Shown: positions 49,310-58,229, counted from the stretch's first letter. The stretch is 64,000 nt of DNA from Neoroseomonas oryzicola (GCF_012163135.1 NZ_JAAVUP010000001.1:248001-312000); one strand, 5' to 3'. Numbers and translations: made by a program. The notes: generated from the letters alone by a model not told the origin.

Positions 49310-50257
49310 ATGGGCATCTGGCTGCTGCGCCGGGTGGGGCAGGTGATCCCCACCCTCCTGATCCTGTCGATCCTGATCTTCGGGCTGCAGCAGCTCATGC
49401 CCGGCGACCCGGCCGTGATCCTGGCCGGGGAGGAACGCGGCGACCCCGCCGTGCTCGCGCAGATCCGCGCCGAGCTCGGCCTCGACCGGCCGATCTGGCA
49501 GCAATACCTGCTGTGGATGGGCAAGGTGCTGACTGGGGATTTCGGCTTCTCCTGGCGCATCCGCGTGCCGGTGTCCGAACTCATCCTCACCAAGCTGCCG
49601 GTGACCTTCCAGCTGGCGTCGATGGCCTTCATCATCGCCATCCTGATCGGCGTGCCGCTCGGCATCCTCTCCGCGGTGCGCAAGGACACGCCGTCGGACT
49701 GGGCCGCCAACGGCGCAGCACTGTTCGGCGTCTCCACGCCGAACTTCTGGCTCGGGATCATGATGATCCTGCTGTTCAGCGTGGAACTCGGCTGGCTGCC
49801 GCCCTCGGGCTACGTACCGCTGTTCGAGGACCCGGTGCAGTCGCTCTCGACCACCATCATGCCGGCCTTCGTGCTCGGCACGGGCGTCGCCTCGGTTCTG
49901 ATGCGCCACACCCGCGCGGCGATGCTGACGGCGTTGTCGCAGGACTATGTCCGCACCGCGCGTGCGAAGGGGCTGAAGGAGCGTGTCGTGATCTGGAAGC
50001 ACGCGCTGCGCAACGCGCTGATCCCGGTCGTGACGCTCGGCGCCATCGAGTTCGGGCGCCTTCTGGCCGGCGCCGTCCTGACCGAGCAGATCTTCACCAT
50101 CCCGGGCTTCGGCAAGCTGATCGTCGATGCGGTGTTCAACCGCGACTATCCGGTGGTGCAGGGGGTGGTGATGGCGACGGCGCTGATCTTCGTGACGCTC
50201 TCGCTGCTGACGGACCTGCTCTACATGGCCATCAATCCGCGGCTGAGGAACGCCTAG
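49310..50257 (+). CDS. Dipeptide-type ABC permease, DppB family
   Basis: A 315-residue permease with six predicted helices, starting MGIWLLRRVGQVIPTLLILSILIFGLQQLMPGDP. The EAA-type coupling segment is QDYVRTARAKGLKERVVIWKHALRNALIP. It follows the binding-protein stop by 1 nt. The next permease gene is separated by 170 bp holding a strong hairpin and a short open frame. Confidence 0.92.
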   Translation: MGIWLLRRVGQVIPTLLILSILIFGLQQLMPGDPAVILAGEERGDPAVLAQIRAELGLDRPIWQQYLLWMGKVLTGDFGFSWRIRVPVSELILTKLPVTFQLASMAFIIAILIGVPLGILSAVRKDTPSDWAANGAALFGVSTPNFWLGIMMILLFSVELGWLPPSGYVPLFEDPVQSLSTTIMPAFVLGTGVASVLMRHTRAAMLTALSQDYVRTARAKGLKERVVIWKHALRNALIPVVTLGAIEFGRLLAGAVLTEQIFTIPGFGKLIVDAVFNRDYPVVQGVVMATALIFVTLSLLTDLLYMAINPRLRNA

Positions 50258-50431
50258 ATGGCGTTGTTTTCGTTTGGCCTCAGGCGCCGGCGCCGCCATC
50301 CGGCGGCTTGGCTTGCGCGCCATGGACTGGCACGCCGGCGAACGCGGGCGGTCTGGGCGCGGTCGCGCCTTGCGCTCCCGGCCCGATGCGGGGCATCGGG
50401 CCGCCAGGAAGTGTCGGGGAGGGCGGCATGA
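50258..50431 (+). other. Spacer between permease genes with short frame and strong hairpin
   Basis: The frame starts right after the DppB-type stop (TAGATG), runs 57 codons of Arg/Ala-rich sequence (MALFSFGLRRRRRHPAA...) and overlaps the next permease start by ATGA. The same DNA holds an 11-bp perfect stem CGGCCCGATGC / GCATCGGGCCG at 50379-50403 (3-nt loop). It could be a coupling leader peptide, an mRNA-stability element, or a dispersed intergenic repeat; I could not decide. Confidence 0.45.
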
Positions 50432-51309
50432 GCGCTTCCACCGCGCCCACGGCCCTGCCGGCCGCCGAAAGCCCGACGCGGCGCGCCATCAAGCGCTTCC
50501 TGCGACATCGCCTGGCCGTCTTCGGCCTGGTCGTGGTGGTGCTGTTCGTGGCGGTGGCGATCCTCGCCCCGCTGATCGCGCCCTACGACCCGCTCCAGAC
50601 CTCCTGGTCGCGCATCCGCAAGCCGCCCTCCTTCGACCATTGGATGGGCACGGACGAGAACGGGCGCGACGTGCTCTCCCGCGTCATCTGGGGGGCACGC
50701 GCATCGATGATGGCGGGCGTCATCTCGGTGCTCGGGGCGCTCGCCATCGGTGTGCCGCTCGGGCTGCTCGCGGGGCTCGCCGGCGGCTGGGTGGATGCGG
50801 TGATCTCCCGCGTCGCGGATGCGATGCTGTCCGTGCCCTTCCTGATCCTCGCCATCGCGCTCGCCGCCTTCCTCGGCCCGGCGCTCGAGAATGCGATGAT
50901 CGCCATCGCCGTCACCGCATCCCCGGTCTTCGTGCGCCTGTCGCGCGGCATGGCGCTGGATGCCAAGGCGACCGACTGGATCGAGGCCGCGCGAGCCCTC
51001 GGCAACCCGCCCTGGCGCACCGCCTTCGTCCATGTCCTGCCCAACATCGTCCCGCCACTGCTCGTGCAGGCGTCGCTCGCCATCGCCGAGGCGATCATCG
51101 CGGAAGCCGCGCTGTCCTTCCTCGGCCTCGGCATGCAGCCGCCGAACCCGTCCTGGGGGTCGATGCTCAATTCATCGCAACGCTTCCTGACCCAGGCGCC
51201 CTGGCTCTCGATCTTTCCCGGCGTCACCATCATGATCGTCGTGCTGGCCTTCAACCTGATGGGGGATGGGCTGCGGGACGCGCTGGACCCCCGCGCCGAC
51301 AAGACATGA
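50428..51309 (+). CDS. Dipeptide-type ABC permease, DppC family
   Basis: A 293-residue permease. The N-terminal RFLRHRLAVFGLVVVVLFVAVAILAPLIAPYDP and DHWMGTDENGRDVLSRVIWGAR are classic DppC. The coupling helix is ATDWIEAARALGNPPWRTAFVHVLPN. Start 50428 has GGGGAGGG upstream and overlaps the end of the spacer frame. Its stop overlaps the metallophosphoesterase start. Confidence 0.92.
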   Translation: MSASTAPTALPAAESPTRRAIKRFLRHRLAVFGLVVVVLFVAVAILAPLIAPYDPLQTSWSRIRKPPSFDHWMGTDENGRDVLSRVIWGARASMMAGVISVLGALAIGVPLGLLAGLAGGWVDAVISRVADAMLSVPFLILAIALAAFLGPALENAMIAIAVTASPVFVRLSRGMALDAKATDWIEAARALGNPPWRTAFVHVLPNIVPPLLVQASLAIAEAIIAEAALSFLGLGMQPPNPSWGSMLNSSQRFLTQAPWLSIFPGVTIMIVVLAFNLMGDGLRDALDPRADKT

Positions 51310-52019
51310 TCGAACTTCGCGAGGCGCCCGGCTCCCTTCCGCGCGGGCGCCGCATCTACGCCATCGGCGACATCCACGGCACCGCGGCCAGGCTGCGCGA
51401 CCTGCATGCGCGGATCGCCGAGGACCTCCGCGCGCGCCCGGTCGCCTCGGCGCTGCTGCTCCACCTTGGCGACTATGTCGACAAGGGCACCCATAGCCGC
51501 GACGTGGTCGACTACCTGATCGAGGAAGACCCGGTTCCCGGCCTCGACATGCTGAACCTCACCGGCAACCACGAGGAGACGATGCTCGCCGCGCTCGAGG
51601 GCGACGGCGCGGCGGCCGCCGACTGGCTGTGGGGCGGGGGGCGGGCGACGCTCGAATCCTGGGGCATCGACCCCGAGGCCCCGCGCGACGCCTGGGGACA
51701 ACACTTCACCGCGCCGCAGATGCGCTTCCTGCGCCGGCTGCACCTGCATCACCAGGAAGGCGGCTACCTGTTCGTCCATGCCGGCATCCGGCCCGGCATC
51801 CCGCTCGAGGACCAGTCGCGCGAGGACCTTCTGCGCATCCGGCACGACTTCCTGGGCTCGGAGCGCGACCACGGCGTCGTCGTCGTCCATGGCCACACGG
51901 CGGGCTTCAACCCGGTGGTGCGGGACAACCGCATCTGCCTCGACACCGCGGCCTGGTCGGGCGGGCCGCTGACCTGCGGCGTGTTCGAAGGCGACCGCGT
52001 CGGCTTCCTGCAGGCCTGA
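51306..52019 (+). CDS. Metallophosphoesterase, Ser/Thr phosphatase-like
   Basis: A 237-residue calcineurin-like phosphoesterase. Metal motifs are complete: GDIHG (residues 21-25), GDYVDKG (about 58-64), GNHE (about 89-92), with later HAG and HGHT histidines. The pattern resembles PrpE/ApaH-type bacterial PPP phosphatases. It starts within the permease stop (ATGA), so it is translationally coupled to the importer. This suggests a link to the imported compound, or only co-regulation; no kinase is adjacent. Confidence 0.88.
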   Translation: MIELREAPGSLPRGRRIYAIGDIHGTAARLRDLHARIAEDLRARPVASALLLHLGDYVDKGTHSRDVVDYLIEEDPVPGLDMLNLTGNHEETMLAALEGDGAAAADWLWGGGRATLESWGIDPEAPRDAWGQHFTAPQMRFLRRLHLHHQEGGYLFVHAGIRPGIPLEDQSREDLLRIRHDFLGSERDHGVVVVHGHTAGFNPVVRDNRICLDTAAWSGGPLTCGVFEGDRVGFLQA

Positions 52020-52835
52020 TCAGCCGCGGCGCACGGGCCCGACCGCGATGGTCGCGTCGGGGTCGTCGCCGGGCGCCTGCAGGAAGGACAGGTCCATCGC
52101 GTAAGGCGAGTTCGGGTCGCCCGGGTCGAACTGGATGTTCACCGTCGTCATCTGGCGCATCTGCGGTACCGGGTCGAAGGGCAAAGGCGGGCTCTCGAAC
52201 AGGCGCGGCACGCCGCTGCGCGGGTCCTGCCAGCGCGCCTGGAGGATCCATTGCGTCGCGTGCCCCGCGCCTTCGCGCCGCAGCCCGACCAGCGGGACGG
52301 CGAAGGTCATCATGTTGCCCCCGGCCGCCGGCACCGTGCCTGGCAGCGCCACCGCGCCCGCCTTGCCCGAGATCCGCAGCGCCACGCTCGCGATCAGCGC
52401 GAAGACCAGCCCCATGCCGCCGAGCAGCGTCGCGACGAACCAGCTTTCCATGAAGCCGGTCATCTGCGCGTGGTCCGGGTGCGCCGGGTCGTAGCGCACG
52501 CGCACCACGTCGCCCACGCGGCAGCAGGGCGGATTGGAGGAGACGCCGCCCTCGACCCGGATCTCCTTGCCCTCGGGCAGGCGGAAGACGAAGACCGGCT
52601 TGTAGGTGACCGAACTGCGGCCGTCCCGGTCGCGGCTGCTGCTGCGGAGCATCTCCACCACGCGCCCGTCGGTCTCCACCGCGATGCGGCGGAACTTCAC
52701 CTCGGTCCAGATCGCGAAGCCGGAACCGACGAGCAGCCCGATCCCGACCAGCAGCAGCAGGCTGCCGATGATCTTTGGCACCTTGCTGCCCGGCCGCAGC
52801 GTGCGCGTCGTCGTGGTGGTGGTCGTGATCTGCAT
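52020..52835 (-). CDS. DUF3592-containing membrane protein
   Basis: A 271-residue protein with two predicted helices (about 21-43 and 130-152) that bracket a soluble beta domain (residues about 45-125: GRVVEML, YKPVFVFRL, GDVVRVRYDP). This is the DUF3592 layout, common in membrane proteins of unknown role. The N-terminus has eight threonines in a row interrupted only by residue changes ([12 protein letters not shown]). It converges on the phosphoesterase gene with adjacent stops. Confidence 0.75.
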   Translation of the reverse strand: MQITTTTTTTRTLRPGSKVPKIIGSLLLLVGIGLLVGSGFAIWTEVKFRRIAVETDGRVVEMLRSSSRDRDGRSSVTYKPVFVFRLPEGKEIRVEGGVSSNPPCCRVGDVVRVRYDPAHPDHAQMTGFMESWFVATLLGGMGLVFALIASVALRISGKAGAVALPGTVPAAGGNMMTFAVPLVGLRREGAGHATQWILQARWQDPRSGVPRLFESPPLPFDPVPQMRQMTTVNIQFDPGDPNSPYAMDLSFLQAPGDDPDATIAVGPVRRG

Positions 52836-52899
52836 CGGCGCGTCCCTTCCGCCCCGGCGGCCACTCTGGCGGCAAGCGCCGGGGAAGGCGAGGGGGCGG

Positions 52900-53829
52900 T
52901 CAGCCGGGTTGTGACGTCTTGTGCACCGCGAGCGCCATCAGCCGCCGGTCGCGCCAGGCCGATCGATCGCCGATCGCGTCCTTCGCCAGCATCCCGCGCC
53001 GCGCCGCGGCCACCTTCGCGACCGTCTCGGCGTCGTAGAGGAAGGGCGTCTGTTCCTCGGTGATGCCGCCCATCAGCGGGCCGAAGCGCGCCGCGTAGTC
53101 CGCGACGCCCCCCGGCGCATTGAGGTCGATGGTCTCGAAGGGCCCCATGAAGGACCAGCGCAGGCCGAGACCCTCCTTCACGCAGGCATCGACGTCCTCG
53201 ACGGACATCACCCCGTCGCGGACCATGCGGAAGGCCTCGGCGACGAGGGCCGCCTGCAGGCGGTTCAGCACGAAGCCGCGCGTCTCCTTCATGGCCGTCA
53301 CGGGCACCTGGCCGACGCGCTCCATCAGCGCGCGGGTGCGCGCCACCACCGCCGGATCGGTCCAGGGCGCGCCGACCAGTTCGACCAGCGGCACCAGGTA
53401 GGGCGGGTTCACCGGATGGGCGACGAGGCAGCGGGCGCGCCCGGCCAGCCCCTCGGTGAAGGCGCTCGCAGGAATGCCCGAGGTCGAGGAGGCGAGCACC
53501 ACCTCCGGCCTCGCCAGCGCGTCGAGCTTCGCGAAGGTCTCGCGCTTCACCTCGACGCGTTCGGGCCCGTTCTCCTGGACATGCGCCGCGCCGGCGAGGC
53601 AGTCCTCGAGCGTCGGCGCGACGGCGACGCGCGCGGCGATGACGTCGGGGGCTTCCTTCACCAGCCCGGCGGCGAACAGGTCCGCGAGCCGCGCCCGGAT
53701 CACCCCCATCGCGGCGTCCGATGCGCCCGGCGCGGGGTCCCAGATGCGCACCTGATGCCCCGCCCGGGCGAAGACCATCGACCAGGCGCTGCCGATCAGC
53801 CCCGCGCCCACCACCGCAATCCGTTCCAT
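52900..53829 (-). CDS. 3-hydroxyacyl-CoA dehydrogenase-type NAD-dependent dehydrogenase
   Basis: A 309-residue enzyme with N-terminal Rossmann motif VVGAGLIGSAW (residues 5-15), the ENGPERVEVK and SSTSGIPAS segments, catalytic-region HPVNPPYLVPLVELV and a C-terminal helical domain. This matches the lambda-crystallin/L-gulonate 3-dehydrogenase and L-carnitine dehydrogenase branch rather than beta-oxidation FadB. Exact substrate unclear. It is divergent from a small membrane-protein gene. Confidence 0.85.
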   Translation of the reverse strand: MERIAVVGAGLIGSAWSMVFARAGHQVRIWDPAPGASDAAMGVIRARLADLFAAGLVKEAPDVIAARVAVAPTLEDCLAGAAHVQENGPERVEVKRETFAKLDALARPEVVLASSTSGIPASAFTEGLAGRARCLVAHPVNPPYLVPLVELVGAPWTDPAVVARTRALMERVGQVPVTAMKETRGFVLNRLQAALVAEAFRMVRDGVMSVEDVDACVKEGLGLRWSFMGPFETIDLNAPGGVADYAARFGPLMGGITEEQTPFLYDAETVAKVAAARRGMLAKDAIGDRSAWRDRRLMALAVHKTSQPG

Positions 53830-53893
53830 CCGTCCTGGTCCTTTCCTCGTGCCCGGCTTGATCGGCCGGCCGTCGCGGGCGATCTAAGGCCGC

Positions 53894-54052
53894 GTGAGCG
53901 ATCCGAGCAACGCACCCATCCCCGTCGCGCCGCCGACCGCCCCGCCGCCGGTGGGCACGCGGCTCATCGGCTTCTTCCTCCTCGCCGGCACCATGTGGAT
54001 CGCGGGGCTGCTTGCCCTGTTCCGCGCGGTGATGGCGGTGGTGCCGACATGA
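53894..54052 (+). CDS. Small single-helix membrane protein
   Basis: A 52-residue protein read from GTG at 53894. A proline-rich N-terminus (PIPVAPPTAPPPV) leads into a hydrophobic helix (about 24-50). Its stop overlaps the start of the next gene (ATGA), a strong sign of a real coupled gene. It probably acts with the XpaC-like membrane protein. Function unknown. Confidence 0.6.
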   Translation: MSDPSNAPIPVAPPTAPPPVGTRLIGFFLLAGTMWIAGLLALFRAVMAVVPT

Positions 54053-54765
54053 TCTCGGCCTTCTGGCGGCGCTGGCTGCTGCCCTTCAGCGCGCTGCCGC
54101 TGCTGCCGGCGACGCTGTTCAACCTGTTCGCCGGGCGGGAGGTGGCGCTGCTCGGCTGCCTGCTCGGCATCTTCCTGCCGCTGCTCGCGACCTGGCTGAT
54201 GCGGCGCGGGCGGAAGGGCGATGCGGCCCGCGCCGCGGTCGCGATGGGCGCTGCGGCGGCGATCGTCGCGGCACTGGGCGCGGGGGCCGGCCCCATCGCG
54301 GCGGTGCTCCTCGGCCTCGGCGCCTGGGGCGGCACAAGCCTGCTGTATGCCGAGATCCGGGAGGCGCCGGCCCCGGCCGAGCCCCCGCCGCCGCCCGGCC
54401 CGCGCCCGCTCGACGACGCCCGCGCGCGGCTCGCCCGCATCGGCGATGTCGCCGTGGATTTCCCGCGCCTGCGGCTCCTGCCGGTGGCCGCCGCCATCGC
54501 CGCCGTGCTGGACGAGTTCGAGCGCCGTCCCGAACGGCTCGCGGAGGCGAAGCGCTTCCTCGCCGTGAACCTCGACGGGCTCGAGCGGATCGCCGCCCGC
54601 CTGTCCGCCGGCGCCGAACCACCGCCCGGCCTCCCGGCGCTGCTCGCCGAGATGGAGGACGCCGCGACCAGCCTGCGCACCCGCCTGCGGGAGGAGGAGA
54701 GTGCGGCGCTCGCCGTCCAGGTGAAGGTGCTGGGCGACCGGCTGCGCGGCGAGGGCTTCGGGTGA
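54049..54765 (+). CDS. XpaC-like membrane protein (tentative)
   Basis: A 238-residue protein. About four hydrophobic segments fill residues 10-105, then a Pro-rich linker and a cytoplasmic helical domain (about 125-238: FPRLRLLPVAAAIAAVLDEFERRPERLAEAKRF, split here by reading as separate helices; LRTRLREEE at the end). The layout resembles the XpaC/5-bromo-4-chloroindolyl phosphate hydrolysis family, often paired with TelA. No telA is adjacent. Coupled to the small membrane protein before it. Confidence 0.5.
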   Translation: MISAFWRRWLLPFSALPLLPATLFNLFAGREVALLGCLLGIFLPLLATWLMRRGRKGDAARAAVAMGAAAAIVAALGAGAGPIAAVLLGLGAWGGTSLLYAEIREAPAPAEPPPPPGPRPLDDARARLARIGDVAVDFPRLRLLPVAAAIAAVLDEFERRPERLAEAKRFLAVNLDGLERIAARLSAGAEPPPGLPALLAEMEDAATSLRTRLREEESAALAVQVKVLGDRLRGEGFG

Positions 54766-54857
54766 CCGCCCGCCATTCGATTGACGCTGATCAAGTCGCC
54801 GGCGTATCGGGAAGGCTAAAAGGTCGCTACGCATCGCCGATGCGCTGGGAGGTTGCC

Positions 54858-55388
54858 ATGCTTCGTCGTTCCATCCTGCTCACCGTGCTTGCCGCCGCGG
54901 CCTGCGCCCCGGCCGCGCCGCCCCCGACCTTGCCGGCCGGCCCCTCGGGGACCGTGACCACGGACCCGATCACCGTCGCGCGGCAGAATGCGGCTGCCTT
55001 CTTCATGTCGCCGCAGGCCGGCAAGCCGGCCGAGGCCGCGCGCGCCATCGCCGATATCGAGTTCCTGGCCGGCGCCGTGCCGTCCGACCCGCGCTGGCAG
55101 AGCCAGAGCGGGAACGCGACGACTCAACTCGCCCAGGCCCGCAACGAGGCGCGTAGGGCACTCGGGATCGCGCCACAGGCTGGTGCGCAAGCCGTCATCG
55201 ACGGGCTGATGTCCGCCGCGACGGCGCTCGAAGCCAACGACCGTCCTGGCGTGGCCCGTGCGTTGCCGCGCAATGTCTTCACGGCTGGGCCTGAGCAGAC
55301 GGTTCGTCGGCTCGCGACGCCTCCCCGCATCCCGAGCGCGAGCGCCGCACTTTACGCGCTCGCCGCGGGAGGGGCCGCGAACCGCTAG
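54858..55388 (+). CDS. Lipoprotein, paralogue 1
   Basis: A 176-residue putative lipoprotein with signal MLRRSILLTVLAAAACAP (lipobox AAAC, Cys17). The mature part has PPPTLPAGPSG, AARAIADIEFLAGAVPSDPRWQ, ARNEARRALGI and LARALPRNVF-like motifs, shared with the next gene. GGGAGG lies before the start at 54858; a longer frame begins at 54762. I do not recognise a named family. Confidence 0.7.
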   Translation: MLRRSILLTVLAAAACAPAAPPPTLPAGPSGTVTTDPITVARQNAAAFFMSPQAGKPAEAARAIADIEFLAGAVPSDPRWQSQSGNATTQLAQARNEARRALGIAPQAGAQAVIDGLMSAATALEANDRPGVARALPRNVFTAGPEQTVRRLATPPRIPSASAALYALAAGGAANR

Positions 55389-55412
55389 GCGCCAGACGGC
55401 GGATTCGGAGGA

Positions 55413-55973
55413 ATGCACTTGAGGCACCTTCGTGTTCCCGCGGGCCTTCTCATCCTGGGCTTGGCCGGATGCGGTCCGGTCGAGCCCCCCCCGACACTGC
55501 CGCCGGGACTGAGTTTGCAGCCCGGCCTCGTTACGCGTGATCCGGTCGTGGTGATCGGGCAGTCGGTTTCGGAGTTCTTCCGCGCGCCGCAGCCCGGCCA
55601 GCCCGAGGCCGCGGCGCGGGCCATCGCCGAGTTGGAATGGATGGCAGCCGTGGTGCCGAGCAATCCGCGCTGGCAAACCGCCAATGCCACGGCCCTGACT
55701 GCGCTGGCGCAGGCGCGCTTCGAGGCGCGCCGGGCGCTTGGCATCCCGCAGCGCGCGCCTGCCCAGCCGGTGATCAATGGGCTCGCGAGCGCGGCCTTTG
55801 CGATCACGGACAGCAATCCGGCGGAACTGGCGCGCGCGCTGCCGCAGTCCTTGTTCACGCTCGGGCCCGAGGGCACCGTGGCGGCGCTCTCCGCGCCGCC
55901 GGCGGTGCCGAGCGCGATGCTTGCCCTGGCCGGCCTCGCCCCTGGTCCACAGCCACGCCAGCCGCGCCGCTGA
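55413..55973 (+). CDS. Lipoprotein, paralogue 2
   Basis: A 186-residue lipoprotein with lipobox LAGC (Cys20) and the same order of motifs as the preceding gene: PPPTLPPG, AARAIAELEWMAAVVPSNPRWQ, ARFEARRALGIPQ, LARALPQSLF. GGAGGA sits only 1-2 nt before the ATG at 55413, so an in-frame TTG at 55419 may be the true start. Together with its neighbour it is a tandem duplication. Function unknown. Confidence 0.7.
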   Translation: MHLRHLRVPAGLLILGLAGCGPVEPPPTLPPGLSLQPGLVTRDPVVVIGQSVSEFFRAPQPGQPEAAARAIAELEWMAAVVPSNPRWQTANATALTALAQARFEARRALGIPQRAPAQPVINGLASAAFAITDSNPAELARALPQSLFTLGPEGTVAALSAPPAVPSAMLALAGLAPGPQPRQPRR

Positions 55974-56017
55974 GAAGCGGACACGATCCGGCCCGATTGG
56001 CGCATCATCATCCCGCC

Positions 56018-56272
56018 ATGACGCCTCTTCGCGCCTTGGTCCTGCTGCTGCCGCTCGGCGGCTGCGTCGTGGTGCAGCCGGTCCCCGTGCCGATCCCGCC
56101 CGCGCCGGTCTGCGAGGATCCGGCGACGGGCGCCGCCTATGGCGCGGCGCTCGGCGCCGGCATCGGGGCGATCGCCGGGTCGACCCAGGCCGATGCCGGG
56201 CGCGGCGCGCTGGTGGGGGCGGGGATCGGCGCCCTGGCCGGCGCGGCCCTCGCGGCGCAGCCCTGCGAATGA
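56018..56272 (+). CDS. Small glycine-zipper lipoprotein
   Basis: An 84-residue lipoprotein with lipobox LGGC (Cys16), then a Pro/Val stretch (VVVQPVPVPIPPAPVC) and a glycine zipper (GAAYGAALGAGIGAIAG, GALVGAGIGALAGAALA). It resembles the zipper lipoproteins at 6.7 and 7.5 kb. It ends 4 nt before the hydrolase gene, so the two are probably co-transcribed. Confidence 0.7.
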   Translation: MTPLRALVLLLPLGGCVVVQPVPVPIPPAPVCEDPATGAAYGAALGAGIGAIAGSTQADAGRGALVGAGIGALAGAALAAQPCE

Positions 56273-56276
56273 GGCG

Positions 56277-57077
56277 ATGCGGCGCGTGCTGACATGGCTC
56301 GGCGTCATCGCCGCCATCCCGCTGCTGCTGGTCGGCGCGCTCTGGCTCGGGCAGGAGCGCATGATCTTCCTGCCGGACGACCGCGTCATCGCCGCTTCGC
56401 CCGGATGGACTCGCGAGACGCTGCGCGCCCCGGACGGCACCGACCTCGCCTTCCTCGCCGCGGAAGGATCGCCGGCCCGTCCAGTCATCCTGCATTTCCA
56501 CGGCAATGGCGGGAATGCAGCGGACCGGGCCGACCTCGGCGATGTGCTGCGCAACCTCGGCTTCGGCGTCGTCCTCGCGGAATACCGGGGCTACGGGGGC
56601 AATGCGGGCCGGCCGGGCGAAGCCGCCATCGCCGCCGATGCGGCCGCCTACCTCGCCTGGGTCCAGGCGCGCTTTTCGGGACGGCGGCTTATCCTTTGGG
56701 GCGAGAGCCTCGGCACGGCGGTCGTGACGCGGCTTGCCGAAGGGCGCGGGGACATCGCGGCGGTGGTGCTGGAAAGCCCCTTCACCTCGATCGCCGACAT
56801 CGCGCGCGGGATGTATCCGCTGGTGCCGACGGACCACCTGCTGCGGCATCGCTTCGAGAGCCTGCCGCGCGTGGCGGGGCTGCGCGCGCCGCTGCTCGTC
56901 ATCGCGACCGAGGAGGACCGCATCACGCCCGCCGCCCATGCGCGCCTGATGGCCGAGGCCGGCCGGGGACGGCTGCTGCTGCTGCCCGGCGGTGCGCATC
57001 CCGCCGTGCTGAACGATGCGAGCGGGCAGGGGCTGCGCGCCGTGCTCGACTTCCTCGCAACGATCCCGCGCAACTGA
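56277..57077 (+). CDS. Membrane-anchored alpha/beta hydrolase (BEM46/YfhR type)
   Basis: A 266-residue hydrolase with an N-terminal membrane helix (about 5-25). The oxyanion-hole region is HFHGNGGNAADRA, the nucleophile elbow GESLG (Ser about 138), the Asp in ATEEDRITP and the His in GGAHP. This order matches the BEM46/ABHD13/YfhR group of unknown-substrate hydrolases. Start 56277 follows the zipper lipoprotein stop. Confidence 0.82.
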   Translation: MRRVLTWLGVIAAIPLLLVGALWLGQERMIFLPDDRVIAASPGWTRETLRAPDGTDLAFLAAEGSPARPVILHFHGNGGNAADRADLGDVLRNLGFGVVLAEYRGYGGNAGRPGEAAIAADAAAYLAWVQARFSGRRLILWGESLGTAVVTRLAEGRGDIAAVVLESPFTSIADIARGMYPLVPTDHLLRHRFESLPRVAGLRAPLLVIATEEDRITPAAHARLMAEAGRGRLLLLPGGAHPAVLNDASGQGLRAVLDFLATIPRN

Positions 57078-57158
57078 GACGGGCATCGCGCGCACCTTGA
57101 CCCGCCCGCCGCCAGGCGGTCGGATGGCACCTCTGCAAGACCAACCGGAGGAAGTGCC

Positions 57159-58229
57159 ATGCGGGCCTGGGCCGTCGTCGAAACCGGAAAGCCGCTCAAG
57201 GAAATCGAACTGCCGACGCCCGAGCCGACCGGCAAGCAGGTGCTGCTCGAGATCACCCACGCCGGCGTCTGCCATTCCGACCTGCACATCTGGGAAGGCG
57301 AGTACGACCTCGGGTCGCGCGGCAAGATGCGCCTGACGGATCGCGGCGTGGTGCTGCCGCTCGCCATGGGCCACGAGATCGTCGGCAAGGTGCTGAAGTG
57401 GGGGGCCGAGGCGAATTCCGCGGGTCTCAAGGTCGGCGACCACATGATCGTCTTCCCCTGGGTCGGCTGCGGCAAATGCGCCGAATGCCTCGCGGATGAG
57501 GACAACATGTGCCGGGTTAAGCCGGCCTCGCTCGGCGTCTACCAGAATGGCGGTTACGCGACGCATGTCGTGGCCCCCGAGCCGCGGCACCTGGTGCCGC
57601 TGGGCAACCTCGATCCGTCGCTCGCGGCGACCTATGCCTGTTCCGGCATCACGGTGTTCAGCGCCATCAACAAGGTGATGCCGATGCCGCCCGATGACCC
57701 GATCGTGCTGGTCGGCGCCGGCGGGCTCGGGCTCAACGCCATCGCGGTGCTGAAGGCGAAGGGGCATCGCCGCATCGTCGTGGTCGACGTCGCGCAGTCG
57801 AAGCTGGATGCGGCGAAGAAGGAAGGGGCCACCGACACCGTGCTCGCCGACGGCCCCGACACGGCGAAGAAGATCGTCGAGGCGGCGGGCGGCCAGGTCG
57901 GCGCCATCGTTGACCTGGTGAACGGCACCGATACCTCGCGCTTCGCCTTCGACGCGCTGCGCAAGGGCGGCAAGCTGGTGCAGGTCGGGCTGTTCGGCGG
58001 CGAGATGAACATCCCGCTGCCGCTGATGCCGATCCGCGCGCTCACCATCCAGGGCTCCTATGTCGGGAACGTGAAGGAGCTGCGCGAACTGGTGGGCATC
58101 GCGCAATCGGGCAAGCTGCCGGCGATCCCGATCACCAACATGCCGCTCAACCAGGCCGACGCCGCGCTGAACCGGCTGAAGGAAGGCAAGGTGGTCGGGC
58201 GCATCGTGCTGACGGCCTCGGCCGCCTGA
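57159..58229 (+). CDS. Zinc-dependent alcohol dehydrogenase
   Basis: A 356-residue MDR enzyme. Catalytic zinc ligands are C39 (AGVCHSD) and the GHE motif at about 71-73. The structural zinc loop has C104/C107/C110/C118-type spacing in VGCGKCAECLADEDNMC. The Rossmann motif is VGAGGLGLNA. An aldehyde or alcohol substrate is not determined. GGAGGAAG precedes the start. It is followed by a strong UUCG-loop terminator. Confidence 0.88.
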   Translation: MRAWAVVETGKPLKEIELPTPEPTGKQVLLEITHAGVCHSDLHIWEGEYDLGSRGKMRLTDRGVVLPLAMGHEIVGKVLKWGAEANSAGLKVGDHMIVFPWVGCGKCAECLADEDNMCRVKPASLGVYQNGGYATHVVAPEPRHLVPLGNLDPSLAATYACSGITVFSAINKVMPMPPDDPIVLVGAGGLGLNAIAVLKAKGHRRIVVVDVAQSKLDAAKKEGATDTVLADGPDTAKKIVEAAGGQVGAIVDLVNGTDTSRFAFDALRKGGKLVQVGLFGGEMNIPLPLMPIRALTIQGSYVGNVKELRELVGIAQSGKLPAIPITNMPLNQADAALNRLKEGKVVGRIVLTASAA

